From Caballeronia catudaia (lineage in GTDB: Bacteria > Pseudomonadota > Gammaproteobacteria > Burkholderiales > Burkholderiaceae), in assembly GCF_001544755.2 (NCBI RefSeq), contig NZ_FCOF02000032.1, positions 1 to 64,000 of the forward strand: 64,000 nucleotides of DNA, written 5' to 3'. The notes under the pieces are model-generated. The model was not told the DNA's origin, did no database searches, and saw only the letters and a list, made by a program, of their open reading frames with translations. The translations under genes were made by a program, and so were the position numbers. Positions 17,687 through 26,757 of this stretch are shown piece after piece (within the stretch, counting starts at the first letter, position 1; every line of letters starts with the position of its first letter).

Positions 17687-18433
17687 ATGCTGTCGAAAAA
17701 TGCCTTGGCAGTCGTGACGGGCGGAAGCAGCGGCATCGGCCTGGCCGCAGCCGAGCGGTTCGTAGCCGAAGGCGCGCGCGTGGTGATCAGTGGGCGCAAC
17801 GAGGAAAAACTGCAACGGGCCGCGCAGACGCTGGGCGATCGTGCGCTGCCGGTCGTCGCGGACGCCGCGAGCCAGGACGACATGCAGCGGCTGTATCAGA
17901 CCGCCGTCGATCACTTTCAGTGCGATGTCGGCATCGTGGTCGCCAACGCGGGCGTGTCCCGGCAGACGCCGGTGCCCGAGACGTCGCTCGCGCAGTTTTC
18001 CGACGTCCTCAACGTCAACGTCGGCGGCGTGTATGCGACGGTGCGCGAAGCGCTTCCGTTTCTCGCGCGGCCTGCATCGATCATTCTCGTTGCATCGCTT
18101 GCGGCGAATCAGGGCACGAAAAATTTCTCTGCTTATTGCGCGTCGAAGGCGGCGGTGGTGTCGCTGGCAAAGTGCTTCGCGGCGGAGTTCATCGGCTTCG
18201 ACATACGCGTCAACAGCATTTCGCCGGGCGTGGCTAACACGCCGATCTTCGAATCGCTGGGCATGTCCGAAGCGCAACTGATGCAATGGTCCAACGTGAT
18301 TCCGATGAAGCGGCCCGCCGACCCAGCCGAAATTGCCGCGGCGATTCTGTTTCTCGCGTCCGATGCGTCGCGGTATATGACGGGTGCCGATCTCGCGGTC
18401 GATGGGGGAATGTCGGGGATCAGTCCGTTTTGA
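17687..18433 (+). CDS. Short-chain dehydrogenase/reductase
   Basis: 248-residue classical SDR. The cofactor loop is TGGSSGIG (residues 11-18), the second motif is NAG, and the catalytic Ser-Tyr-Lys set appears as ASLAAN, then YCASKAA. The C-terminus has the family ending MTGADLAVDGGMSG. It oxidises or reduces a hydroxyl/keto group with NAD(P); the Arg after the first beta strand (SGRNEEK) favours NADP. Four bases after the cupin gene. Confidence 0.9.
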   Translation: MLSKNALAVVTGGSSGIGLAAAERFVAEGARVVISGRNEEKLQRAAQTLGDRALPVVADAASQDDMQRLYQTAVDHFQCDVGIVVANAGVSRQTPVPETSLAQFSDVLNVNVGGVYATVREALPFLARPASIILVASLAANQGTKNFSAYCASKAAVVSLAKCFAAEFIGFDIRVNSISPGVANTPIFESLGMSEAQLMQWSNVIPMKRPADPAEIAAAILFLASDASRYMTGADLAVDGGMSGISPF

Positions 18434-18603
18434 GCGTCACAATACAAGGGGATAGCCGGCACGTATTCCTTCGATGCCGGGGGGAACCTGAAGGGCGCGC
18501 CCACAACCGTGTATGTCATTCGAAACGGCTTGCCCGTTCCTTATGCCAGGTAAGCGACGATGTAACGAACGACATGATCTCGACCTGTGTCGCCCACGGC
18601 CAA

Positions 18604-19314
18604 TCAGTCACTGGAACCGATGCGCTCGCACGTATGCTTCGGCGTCCAGTCGTCGGCGGGGGATCCACGAGGCATCGTCGCATCCATCAGGATGAGCACC
18701 AGCCAGTGTCCGCGCTCCTTGCCGATTCCGGTAAGCAGCATCGGTTCGCCGGGCGGAACGACTACCGGCGGCGCGCCCGGCCGGCCGATCTGTTCGCCGT
18801 GCGGCGTTTCGAGACACTGTGCGCCACTGAGGACGAACCAGGCTTCGGTGCCAGGATGCCGATGGATCGTCGACTGCATGCCGGGGTTGAAGTCTCCTTC
18901 CATGTAGGTGGCCATCAGGGACCTGGCCTGAGGAAGCGCCAAAGGACCGACATCGGCGATATGCTCGCCCCCCGACGAAGCCCCGGACTTGCCCGCGATG
19001 GTAAAGAGCCAGACCTGTCCAAGGATCTCGACGACCGTGCCGTTGGTTTGTCTGGCCGCTTGCGCGGATGAGCGGTTCGGAAAGCGATCGATATGCCAAT
19101 AGACCGGGCCGGTTGGCAGTGCCTGAAGATGCTGTTCCGCGTGGACGAAGCATCCGAATTCGGTCGTTCGTTCGCTAACGGGGATGCAGGCGCCGCCGGT
19201 TTGCGCGAGCAAATCGCGCGGCGCTGCCAGACTCATCAGCGCGACGCCCACGACGCTCGATGCGGCGGCGGCCGCCTTGATGACTCCTCTCCGGCGTGAC
19301 AGGAATGCATCCAT
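18604..19314 (-). CDS. Tat-exported cupin-domain protein
   Basis: About 236 residues from the ATG at 19314; an ATG at 19326 is also in frame. The leader has SRRRGVIKAAAAASSVVGVAL, a twin-arginine-type signal, with cleavage probably after LLAQ. The cupin core shows a metal-site pattern: HRHPGTEAWFVLSGAQCLET, then a Pro-rich loop PPVVVPPGEP and a GHWLVLILMD strand. Periplasmic and probably metal-binding. Convergent with the SDR gene and divergent from the MFS gene at 19823. Confidence 0.75.
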   Translation of the reverse strand: MDAFLSRRRGVIKAAAAASSVVGVALMSLAAPRDLLAQTGGACIPVSERTTEFGCFVHAEQHLQALPTGPVYWHIDRFPNRSSAQAARQTNGTVVEILGQVWLFTIAGKSGASSGGEHIADVGPLALPQARSLMATYMEGDFNPGMQSTIHRHPGTEAWFVLSGAQCLETPHGEQIGRPGAPPVVVPPGEPMLLTGIGKERGHWLVLILMDATMPRGSPADDWTPKHTCERIGSSD

Positions 19315-19632
19315 CGCAGTCTCCATCGAAAGATCGCGTGTCCGTCTGCCGTCTCAATCATAGATGGGCATGTCGCTTTCGCAAGCAAAGACATGCGCCG
19401 ACGCCCGCGAGATAGCGGGCCGGTGAGCGCAGATCAAAGCCAGGTGCCGCCCTGGCGTTCGCCTGGTTCTTGTTCCAGAGCGTCGAAATCGTGAATCCAG
19501 TCCAGATGGCAACGCGCGGACGCAACTGGTTTATCGGCTCAAGAGCCGGGGATTGCGAGTTTGATTTACATCGGCTGCGATTCGCAACGCGCCGCCCAAT
19601 CTCAGGGTAAACCGCAGAATCGTGATTAATTC

Positions 19633-19661
19633 TTGGATATAGTTGGTGTACGGAGTATATT
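19633..19661 (+). promoter_or_regulatory. Sigma-70-like promoter for the AAHS transporter
   Basis: TTGGAT (19633-19638) and TATATT (19656-19661) are separated by exactly 17 bp, in a locally AT-rich stretch. This would give a leader of about 155 bases before the transporter start at 19823. Other promoters in the region cannot be ruled out. Confidence 0.5.
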
Positions 19662-19698
19662 TCCGACAGGGCAATCGAGACCCATGGAGGACGACAAC

Positions 19699-19770
19699 AT
19701 GCAATTTCATCGCACTGGCGCAGCATATGTGGATCAACGAGATCATGTTCGGCAGAACGGATGCCGATGA
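19699..19770 (+). CDS. Possible 23-codon upstream ORF
   Basis: ATG at 19699 has GGAGG at 19686-19690 at workable spacing and reads 23 codons to a TGA. It lies inside the predicted leader of the MFS gene. It has no match I recognise and could be chance; if translated it might act as a leader peptide. Confidence 0.2.
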   Translation: MQFHRTGAAYVDQRDHVRQNGCR

Positions 19771-19822
19771 TCGTGGTTCGATTCGTCGTATTTTTATTAA
19801 TTGGGATACCGAAAGAATCACG

Positions 19823-21208
19823 ATGACAACAGATTTCGCTGCAAATTCTCTACGCCGTCGCACGGTCGTATGGGTGGTGGCCCTTGCCACTGTGGGTCTG
19901 ATCTTCGACGGCTACGATCTCGTGGTGTACGGAACGGTCGTGTCGAGGTTCCTGCGTGACCCGTCGCAAATCGGGAATGTGACGCCGGCGACCGCAGGTG
20001 CACTCGGAAGCTATGCGCTCGTCGGCGTGCTCGTCGGGGCGTTGCTCGCGGGAAGCGTCGGCGACATCCTGGGGCGTCGCAAAGTGATGCTGTTCTCGTA
20101 CGCGTGGTTCTCGGTCGGGATGGCGATCACCGCGATGACCACCACCACGGCGATGTTCGGGCTGATGCGTTTCGTCACCGGTCTTGGCGTCGGCGCATTG
20201 GTGGCGACGACCGGTGCGCTCGTGGCGGAATATGCCCCGAAAGGCCGCAAGAACCTCTGCAACGCGATAACGTATTCCGGGGTGCCGTTAGGAAGCCTGC
20301 TGGCGGCGATGCTGGCGATCCTGCTGCTACAGCATATCGGTTGGCGCGGCATGTTCTGGATCGGCGCACTTCCGTTCGTCACGCTGCTGCCGATCGCGTA
20401 TTTCAAAATGCCGGAATCGGTGGCGTGGCTCGTCAGCCGCGGCCGTCTCGACGAGGCTCGCGCCATATCGGAGCAGACCGGTGTGGAGCTTCCCAGGCAC
20501 GCCGAAGTCCCGGCCGGCAGCGTCGCGCCAGTCACTACCGAGAAAGCAGGGTTCGCCGGACTGTTCGGCTCTTATCTGTTTCCTACGATCATGCTCGGTC
20601 TGATGAGTGCGACCGGGCTGGTGCTCGTCTACTCTCTGAACACCTGGTTGCCTGAGTTGATGCTGCGCGCCGGCTTCGACGCCAAAGGATCGCTGTCGTT
20701 TCTGCTGGTGCTGAACGGCGGTGCGGTGATAGGCGCCCTGGCAGGCTCGCGCGTTGCGGACGCATTCGGTCCCAAGCCGGTCGTCGCGGCGTGTTTTCTC
20801 ATCGGATCAATCTCGATCGCGCTGCTGACTTCGAATGTGCCGGTCGGAATACTGCTGGCCCTGATTGCGATCGTCGGGTTGGGCACGAGCGGGACGCAAA
20901 CATTGATCTACGGCTTCGTCGCGAACTACTATCGAACCAACGTGCGGGGCGCGGGCGTCGCCTGGTGCGCCGGGTTCGGACGCCTCGGGGGCGTCATTGG
21001 CCCGCTGCTGGGGGGATTGCTGATCAGCGCGGGGCTCGCGCTCGATTCGATCTTCTATGTTCTTGCGGTTATCGGCATCGTGGGTGTGGTCCTGACGCTC
21101 GTGGTGCCCGGCGCGCGCGGTCCGCGCGAGCTGGATTCGACGTCTACCGAACCGGCGCAAGCTCGTCGTCGCTCGAAACGGCCGGCTTCCTCGCGAGTGA
21201 AGTCCTGA
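19823..21208 (+). CDS. AAHS-family aromatic acid:H+ symporter (MFS)
   Basis: 461-residue inner-membrane carrier with twelve predicted helices. The first helix carries the AAHS signature FDGYDLVVYGTVV, with the charged residues needed for aromatic acid transport in PcaK/BenK. The loop 2-3 motif is GSVGDILGRRKVML. The ATG at 19823 begins a short cytoplasmic tail. It lies alone on the plus strand after a long leader. Likely substrates are benzoate-type acids, but sequence does not fix which. Confidence 0.88.
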   Translation: MTTDFAANSLRRRTVVWVVALATVGLIFDGYDLVVYGTVVSRFLRDPSQIGNVTPATAGALGSYALVGVLVGALLAGSVGDILGRRKVMLFSYAWFSVGMAITAMTTTTAMFGLMRFVTGLGVGALVATTGALVAEYAPKGRKNLCNAITYSGVPLGSLLAAMLAILLLQHIGWRGMFWIGALPFVTLLPIAYFKMPESVAWLVSRGRLDEARAISEQTGVELPRHAEVPAGSVAPVTTEKAGFAGLFGSYLFPTIMLGLMSATGLVLVYSLNTWLPELMLRAGFDAKGSLSFLLVLNGGAVIGALAGSRVADAFGPKPVVAACFLIGSISIALLTSNVPVGILLALIAIVGLGTSGTQTLIYGFVANYYRTNVRGAGVAWCAGFGRLGGVIGPLLGGLLISAGLALDSIFYVLAVIGIVGVVLTLVVPGARGPRELDSTSTEPAQARRRSKRPASSRVKS

Positions 21209-21249
21209 AGTGTTTCCACTTGCTGATGCGGGAAACATCGGGACCGCCA

Positions 21250-21520
21250 TGATGCCTTCTGCCGTTACGCGTTCGCCGTCGTGATCAACGTGCTACCGGC
21301 TTGCGCTCGGACACTATGGCGTCGCGGGCGCGCTGCTCGCACCGATGGCGCCGCTGCTTCTCTGGCTCTGCATCGACCTCGTGCGCTTCCGCCATTTCGA
21401 TGCATTGAGCGCAATCGTGCTTGCCGGCATCGTCATGTCGTTGTGCCTGCTTGCGCTTAGGCCCGCGCATTCGCTCGATGCGCAGCGCGGCGCATGCAGG
21501 CCAGCGCCTATCTGCTGATA
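21250..21520 (+). pseudogene. Frameshifted remnant of a VC0807-like small membrane protein
   Basis: The plus strand encodes RYAFAVVINVL up to about 21293. After a one-base frame change it continues as YRLALGHYGVAGALL and WLCIDLVRFRHFDALSAIVL, ending near 21520. The two parts together resemble the start of a VC0807/DUF3159-like inner-membrane protein, but the rest of the gene and an intact start are missing. No protein is expected. Recognition is from memory of the family pattern. Confidence 0.5.
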
Positions 21521-21669
21521 AAAAAACAAGGTCCGCTTCTCTTTAAAATTTCGACTAGAGTTCCTTAGGACTCGGTCGAGTCCTTGCAGTAATGCTCATA
21601 AGACTTAGGAATTCGAAATAAAGATTTAGCCATTTGTCGGATATTAAAATCTCGGAAGCGGAGGGTGCC

Positions 21670-22887
21670 ATGCGGAAATGTAAACGCGGGTCCGGCGTGA
21701 GGTCGATCGCAGTCGTCGCGCTGTCGATATCGGGCGCAGGCGCGGTGCATGCGGACGATCAGGTCATCCACAATACGAATCCGGCTGCACCGCGCATGTC
21801 GATGTCGAATGTGCTGGCGCTCGATCCGGTCGTGAACGTGCTGCTTGCGCCGGACACGTCCAGCGTCGTGCCGAACACTGACGCGGGGCCTTACGTGCCG
21901 GGCGTTAAAACACAGAGCGGCATCGTCTCGAATGCGCGGACGAGAGCGTACGGCGACTTCGGCGTTCCCTATACGACAGGCCGCGTGCAGGACGGCAATC
22001 AGAGTGCGGGGGGCACCACCACCGCGAATTACCTGAGCACGACTTATCCCTATCGGGCAATCGGCAAACTCACGTTCTCCGCCGGATACTGCACCGCGAG
22101 CCTGATTCGCCGAAGCGTGATCGTCACGGCGGCGCATTGCATTCAGACGTTCGGAAGCGGCAGTTCGATCTTCTCGGGATGGCAGTTCATTCCCGGTCAT
22201 TACGGCGCGTCCGGCGCGACCTCGGCGCAAAGCGCGCCGTATGGGACGTGGGCATGGGGCGCGCTCGTGCGGCCATCGGCGTGGGCGAACGGCACGGATA
22301 CCGGATCGGGCTCCGCGCGCAATAACGACATCGCGGTGATCCTCATCGCGAAGAACGCATCGAATCAATTTATCGGCGATATCACCGGATATCTCAACTA
22401 CGGCTGGAACAACTATTCCTTCATATCGTCCGCGAAGACCGGCAATCTGCAGACGGCGGCGGTGACGACGCTGGGCTATCCGCAGCTGCTCGACGGCGGC
22501 GCGATCATGCAGCGAACGGACGGACCGACGTACACGACGACCGTCAGCGGCGCAGCGCAACTGTGGCAGGGCAGCAATCTCACGAGCGGCGCGAGCGGCG
22601 GCCCGTGGATCGTGAACTTCAGAGCGCGCGATGCGGCGCTGGCGGGCGGCGCGGTCGCCGGAAATTCATCGAACCTTGCGATTATCGGCGTGACCTCGTG
22701 GGGGTCGTCGGACCCGAACGCGCCCAAAGACAACTACGCGTCGCAGTTTGGTCAGAACACGCAGTATCCGAACGCCACTTACGGTAACTATGGATCGGGC
22801 AATATCGCGTCCTTGCTGAACTCGCTGTGTACGGACGCGGCGACGGCTGGCGGCCCCACGTACGCATCTCAGGGGTATTGCGATTAG
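21670..22887 (+). CDS. Secreted trypsin-fold serine protease
   Basis: 405 residues from the ATG at 21670, which has GGAGGG just upstream; the frame is open from a TTG at 21634 that lacks a ribosome site. A Sec signal peptide (basic, hydrophobic, ending VHA-DD) occupies about 1-33. The catalytic triad is intact: His156 in TAAHC, Asp220 in NNDIAVI and Ser309 in GASGGPW. The layout resembles V8-like glutamyl endopeptidases. A Ser/Gly/Asn-rich C-terminal half and four or more Cys suggest an extracellular enzyme. It stands alone between a pseudogene and a transporter gene. Confidence 0.85.
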   Translation: MRKCKRGSGVRSIAVVALSISGAGAVHADDQVIHNTNPAAPRMSMSNVLALDPVVNVLLAPDTSSVVPNTDAGPYVPGVKTQSGIVSNARTRAYGDFGVPYTTGRVQDGNQSAGGTTTANYLSTTYPYRAIGKLTFSAGYCTASLIRRSVIVTAAHCIQTFGSGSSIFSGWQFIPGHYGASGATSAQSAPYGTWAWGALVRPSAWANGTDTGSGSARNNDIAVILIAKNASNQFIGDITGYLNYGWNNYSFISSAKTGNLQTAAVTTLGYPQLLDGGAIMQRTDGPTYTTTVSGAAQLWQGSNLTSGASGGPWIVNFRARDAALAGGAVAGNSSNLAIIGVTSWGSSDPNAPKDNYASQFGQNTQYPNATYGNYGSGNIASLLNSLCTDAATAGGPTYASQGYCD

Positions 22888-22924
22888 CGGCGCCTGGTCC
22901 GCGATGCACCTCTCGCATCGCCCA

Positions 22925-22979
22925 GCGATAACCACTGGAAATCACTCCATAAGCGAATTTCAATAGACGGCTATCACGG
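22925..22979 (+). promoter_or_regulatory. 55-bp element upstream of the MFS gene, copy B
   Basis: Begins GCGATAACC and continues GGAAAT, then TTTCAATAG and CTATC, with the same spacing as copy A at 25388-25442. By hand alignment 35 of 55 positions are identical, concentrated in the outer blocks. It ends 96 bp before the MFS start at 23076. Its presence in front of both transcription units suggests one regulator, most simply the LysR protein encoded between them. Confidence 0.6.
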
Positions 22980-23075
22980 TTTTCTCCAGACTCCGGGGCG
23001 TCGGACCTCGAATCACGGTCCGCCCCCGACAAGAGTGCGCCACAGCGCAAAATAGCCCCGGAGGAGACACCCGGT

Positions 23076-24389
23076 ATGCTGCATCGCCCACGCGTCACAC
23101 GATCGGTCCTCGCGCTCATGTGCGCGATGTCCTTCATCATGTATCTGGATCGCGTGAATCTCTCCGCTGCCGCGGGGCTGATTCGCGACGATCTTCATCT
23201 TTCCAACACCGATGTCGGTTTCGTGTTCGGCGCGTTCGCCTACACATACGCGATCTGCCAGGTCATCGGCGGATGGTTCAGCGACCGCGTCGGTGCGAAG
23301 ACCACGCTGGTGCTTTGCGCGACGATCTGGATCATCGCGACGGTCGCAACCGGTTTCGCGGGGGGCGTGGTGTCGCTGTTCTGCGCGCGCATGTTGCTCG
23401 GCATCGGCGAAGGGGCGGCATTGCCCGCGCAGGCGCGCGCGCTCGTCAACTGGTATCCGGCGAGCAAGCGCGGTTTCGTTCAAGGATTGACGCATTCGTT
23501 TTCGCGTCTGGGCAACGCACTCACCCCGCCGCTGATCGCGGTGCTCGTGGCGTTCGCGTCGTGGCGCGCATCGTTCCTGCTGGTCGGTGCGCTCACCGCC
23601 GTCTGGGTCGTGTTCTACGCGTGGTATTTCAAGGACGACCCGCGCAAGCATCGCCATATCACGCCTGAAGAAGTGGCCGAATTGCCGCCGGAAACGGCAG
23701 CGTCGGCGAAGAAGACGCGCGAGCCGACTCCGTGGGGCAGGCTCATCAAACGCATCGGCCCGACCATGATGGTTTACTTCTGCTATGGCTGGACCGGCTG
23801 GCTTTTCTTCACATGGCTGCCGACTTTCTTCATGCACGGACGCGGCCTCGACCTCAAGAGTTCGGCGCTGTTCTCGGCGGGCGTGTTTCTTTCGGGCGTG
23901 GTCGGCAATACGGCGGGCGGCGTGCTGTCGGACCGCATTCTCAAGCGTACCGGCGACGTGGTCGCCGCGCGCCGCAACATGATCATCGTCGCGTTTCTGG
24001 GCGCGCTGGTGTTTCTCGCGCCGGTGATGATCGTGGACTCGCTGCCCGTCATGGCTGCATCGATGAGCCTGTCGTTCTTCTTCCTCGAAATGACGATCGG
24101 ACCCATCTGGGCCGTGCCGATGGACATCACGCCGAAGCACGTCGGCATCGCGAGCGGACTCGTGAACGCAGGCTCCGCCGTCGCGGGTATCTTCTCGCCG
24201 ATCGTCTTCGGCTTCATCGTCGATCGCACGGGCAACTGGACGCTGCCGTTCGTCGGATCGCTCGGCCTGCTGGCGGTGGGCATCGTCATGACGTTTTTCA
24301 TGCGCCCGGATATCAGGCTGGACGCGGAGGCGCAGCCCGGCGAAACCTCGGTCGAACCCGGATTCGAACTGGCCGACGAGCGCCACTGA
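23076..24389 (+). CDS. MFS anion:cation symporter for an acid sugar
   Basis: 437-residue carrier of the ACS family (GudP/ExuT/GarP relatives). The first helix ends in the family motif YLDRVNLSAAA, and the loop 2-3 motif GGWFSDRVGAKTT is intact. Twelve hydrophobic segments are visible. A GGAGGAGAC site precedes the ATG. The gene lies beside a LysR regulator and an acid-sugar dehydratase operon that has its own second MFS carrier, so two related carriers serve the module. Confidence 0.88.
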   Translation: MLHRPRVTRSVLALMCAMSFIMYLDRVNLSAAAGLIRDDLHLSNTDVGFVFGAFAYTYAICQVIGGWFSDRVGAKTTLVLCATIWIIATVATGFAGGVVSLFCARMLLGIGEGAALPAQARALVNWYPASKRGFVQGLTHSFSRLGNALTPPLIAVLVAFASWRASFLLVGALTAVWVVFYAWYFKDDPRKHRHITPEEVAELPPETAASAKKTREPTPWGRLIKRIGPTMMVYFCYGWTGWLFFTWLPTFFMHGRGLDLKSSALFSAGVFLSGVVGNTAGGVLSDRILKRTGDVVAARRNMIIVAFLGALVFLAPVMIVDSLPVMAASMSLSFFFLEMTIGPIWAVPMDITPKHVGIASGLVNAGSAVAGIFSPIVFGFIVDRTGNWTLPFVGSLGLLAVGIVMTFFMRPDIRLDAEAQPGETSVEPGFELADERH

Positions 24390-24407
24390 AGCATCTGGAC
24401 CAAACCG

Positions 24408-24435
24408 GCCGCCTTCGTGAAACAAGGCGGCTTTT
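24408..24435. terminator. Bidirectional intrinsic terminator
   Basis: Perfect 8-bp stem GCCGCCTT (24408-24415) and AAGGCGGC (24424-24431) with an 8-base loop, followed by TTTT. It lies between the convergent MFS and LysR genes; AAA precedes the stem, so it may serve both strands. Confidence 0.8.
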
Positions 24436-24442
24436 CCATTTC

Positions 24443-25366
24443 TCAGGCGGCGCGGATCGCCTCGATCACCAGTTGCGTCGCCGGACTGATGCGCCGGTTC
24501 TTGCGCAGAATCAGCCCGTAAGGAGCAAGGCGGCCACGCAAGGCCGTGCCCAGCGACGCGATCGTGCCGAGCGCGCTGTAGTAGTCGGCCACGGACGAGG
24601 GCAGCACGGCCAGCATGTCCGAATCCCGCAGCAGGGAGAGCGTCGTGAGAATCGACGAGGTTTCCACCGTGCTCGCCGGCGGCGCCACGCGCGATTCCCT
24701 GAAAGTCTGATCGATGACTTCGCGCATCGGGCTGGGATGCGGCTGCATGATCCACGCGAACTGCGTGATTTGCGCGAGTTTCGGCCGCCCCGCGATCGCC
24801 AGGGCCGGATGCCCCGGCCGCGCGACGATGGAAAGCGCCTCTTCCGACAAGGTCTCGAAGCTCAGGTCCAGCGCCGGGAAACCATACGGTATGCGCCCGA
24901 CCACGATATCGAGCTGATCCTGCTGCAAGGCCTGCACGAGCACGTCGCTGGTATCGATCTGCACGCTGATCTGCAGACGAGGGTGGGCCTCCTTCAACTG
25001 CACGATCACGCGTGTCAGCAAATCCGGCGCGGGCGCCATCACCGCGCCGATCCTCACCTTGCCGATATCGCCTGCCTCGATGGCGGCCAGCTCCTCCCGC
25101 AACTCGTCGAGATCCTCGAACATCACGCGCGCATAGCGCATCACCGCCTCTCCGTAGACGGTCGGCTCCATGCCGCGCGCATGGCGCACGAACAGCGACA
25201 CGCCGATGGTGTCCTCCAGCTCCTTCAGCGCCTTGGTGGCGGCGGGCTGGGTCATCGCGAGATCGTCGGCGGCGCCGCGCAACGATTCGGTTTCGGAGAG
25301 CGCGTGCATGAGTTGCAGGTGGCGCAGGCGAAGTCGTTTCCGGATAGTCGAGGAGGGCGCAATCAT
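24443..25366 (-). CDS. LysR-type regulator of the acid-sugar module
   Basis: 307 residues from the ATG at 25366. The helix-turn-helix reads SLRGAADDLAMTQPAATKALKE and the effector domain is of the GbpR/CbbR-like branch. A frame-open extension to 25426 would overlap the 55-bp element, so the shorter start is preferred. It is divergent from the dehydratase operon and convergent with the MFS gene. The shared elements at 22925 and 25388 make it the probable regulator of both. The inducer is likely the acid sugar or an intermediate (inference). Confidence 0.87.
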   Translation of the reverse strand: MIAPSSTIRKRLRLRHLQLMHALSETESLRGAADDLAMTQPAATKALKELEDTIGVSLFVRHARGMEPTVYGEAVMRYARVMFEDLDELREELAAIEAGDIGKVRIGAVMAPAPDLLTRVIVQLKEAHPRLQISVQIDTSDVLVQALQQDQLDIVVGRIPYGFPALDLSFETLSEEALSIVARPGHPALAIAGRPKLAQITQFAWIMQPHPSPMREVIDQTFRESRVAPPASTVETSSILTTLSLLRDSDMLAVLPSSVADYYSALGTIASLGTALRGRLAPYGLILRKNRRISPATQLVIEAIRAA

Positions 25367-25387
25367 CGGGTAGCGTGATCTCTTTGA

Positions 25388-25442
25388 GCGATAACCGTGG
25401 GAAATAGGCTGATTCAAATAATTCAATAGTCAGTTATCGCGG
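25388..25442 (+). promoter_or_regulatory. 55-bp element in the LysR/dehydratase divergent promoter, copy A
   Basis: Outer arms GCGATAAC (25388-25395) and GTTATCGC (25433-25440) are a perfect 8-bp inverted repeat. GGAAAT and ATTCAATAG sit inside at the same spacing as in copy B. It ends 84 bp before the dehydratase start and begins 22 bp upstream of the LysR start, a normal place for a LysR operator controlling both genes. Confidence 0.62.
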
Positions 25443-25526
25443 AGTTTCGCACACTAGCGCTACTCGATACAGCCGCGCAAACCCTCGAATGTTGCGGCGC
25501 ACCTCGGTCAAACGGAGACAATCACG

Positions 25527-26702
25527 ATGAAGATCAAGCACGTCCGCGCACGCGTTTTCGAATGGAAGGGCAAGGTCGTTCCGCCGCAATCGCACTTCTG
25601 CACGAATGCCGTGGACATCCTCTACGAACGCGGCGACGCGATGGGCTCGTTCCGCTTTCACGGCTGGCTGGTCGTCGAGATCGAATGCGACGACGGCACC
25701 GTGGGCATCGGCAACTGCGCGCTGGCGCCGCGCGTGGCCAAGCAGATCGTCGACGAATACCTTGCGCCCATCGCCATCGGAGAAGATCCGTTCGACTACG
25801 AATACCTGTGGCAGAAGATGTATCGCCGGACGCTGGCATGGGGCCGCAAGGGCATCGGCATGGCGGCGATCTCGGCGATGGACATCGCCATCTGGGACAT
25901 CATGGGCAAGGCGGTGAAGAAGCCCGTGTTCAAGCTGCTCGGCGGCCGCACGAAAGAGAAGATCTGGTGCTACGCGTCGAAGCTCTATAACAACGACGAC
26001 CGCGACGCCTTTCTCGGGGAAGCGCAGGGCTATCTCGACCAGGGCTTCACCGCGATGAAAATGCGCTTCGGTTATGGCCCGAAGGACGGCCCGAAGGGCA
26101 TGGCGAAGAACATCGAACAAGTGCGCCTGCTGCGCGAGCTGGTGGGCGACGAGGTGGACATCATGCTCGAGTGCTACATGGGCTGGACGCTCGAATACGC
26201 GCGCCGCATGTTGCCGCGCCTCGCCGAATTCAATCCCCGCTGGCTGGAAGAGCCGGTGACGGGCGACGACGTGGAAGGCTATCAGGAGCTCAAGAAGATG
26301 AACATCCTGCCCATCTCGGGCGGCGAGCACGAGTTCACGGTGTACGGCTTCAAGGATCTGCTCGAACGGCGCGCGGTGGACGTTATCCAGTACGACACCA
26401 ATCGCGTGGGCGGCATCACGGCCGCGCGCAAGATCAATGCGATGGCCGAGGCCTGGTCGGTGCCTGTGATTCCGCACGCCGGACAGATGCACAACTATCA
26501 CCTCACCATGGCATCGACCGCCAGCCCGATGTCGGAGTTCTTCCCGGTGTTCGACGTCGAAGTGGGCAACGAACTGTTCTACTACATCTTCGACGGCGAG
26601 CCGCAGCCGGAGAACGGCTATCTGCAACTGTCCGACGAGACGCCGGGTCTGGGCATCACGCTTTCCGACAAGCATCTGAAGGATTTCGACATCATCGAAT
26701 GA
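25527..26702 (+). CDS. Enolase-superfamily acid-sugar dehydratase (mandelate racemase group)
   Basis: 391 residues with an alpha/beta capping domain (about 1-130) and a TIM barrel. Candidate metal ligands are Glu in IMLECYMGW, Glu in WLEEPV and Glu in SGGEHEF. A His-Asp dyad is suggested by QYDTNRVGG and VIPHAG, and a further His pair follows in MHNYHL. This resembles L-rhamnonate dehydratase and its relatives, which remove water from an aldonate to give a 2-keto-3-deoxy acid. First gene of a five-gene operon with MFS, PdxA-like, amidohydrolase and DapA-like genes. The precise sugar acid cannot be read from sequence. Confidence 0.85.
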   Translation: MKIKHVRARVFEWKGKVVPPQSHFCTNAVDILYERGDAMGSFRFHGWLVVEIECDDGTVGIGNCALAPRVAKQIVDEYLAPIAIGEDPFDYEYLWQKMYRRTLAWGRKGIGMAAISAMDIAIWDIMGKAVKKPVFKLLGGRTKEKIWCYASKLYNNDDRDAFLGEAQGYLDQGFTAMKMRFGYGPKDGPKGMAKNIEQVRLLRELVGDEVDIMLECYMGWTLEYARRMLPRLAEFNPRWLEEPVTGDDVEGYQELKKMNILPISGGEHEFTVYGFKDLLERRAVDVIQYDTNRVGGITAARKINAMAEAWSVPVIPHAGQMHNYHLTMASTASPMSEFFPVFDVEVGNELFYYIFDGEPQPENGYLQLSDETPGLGITLSDKHLKDFDIIE

Positions 26703-26757
26703 GCCGCATGACGGCAGGGCCCACGTAGCCCGTGAAGCAGTCAACAGGAGACAGGAC

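Larger units (their letters stand above)
19315..19822. other. 508-bp divergent intergenic region
   Basis: Separates the exported cupin gene from the aromatic-acid MFS gene. It holds the sigma-70-like promoter and short upstream ORF described separately. The remainder shows no recognisable gene. Confidence 0.45.

Noticed and set aside
23732..25378. 548-codon plus-strand frame
   Set aside because: Runs in another frame of the MFS gene and antisense through the LysR gene; composition is typical of a shadow frame.
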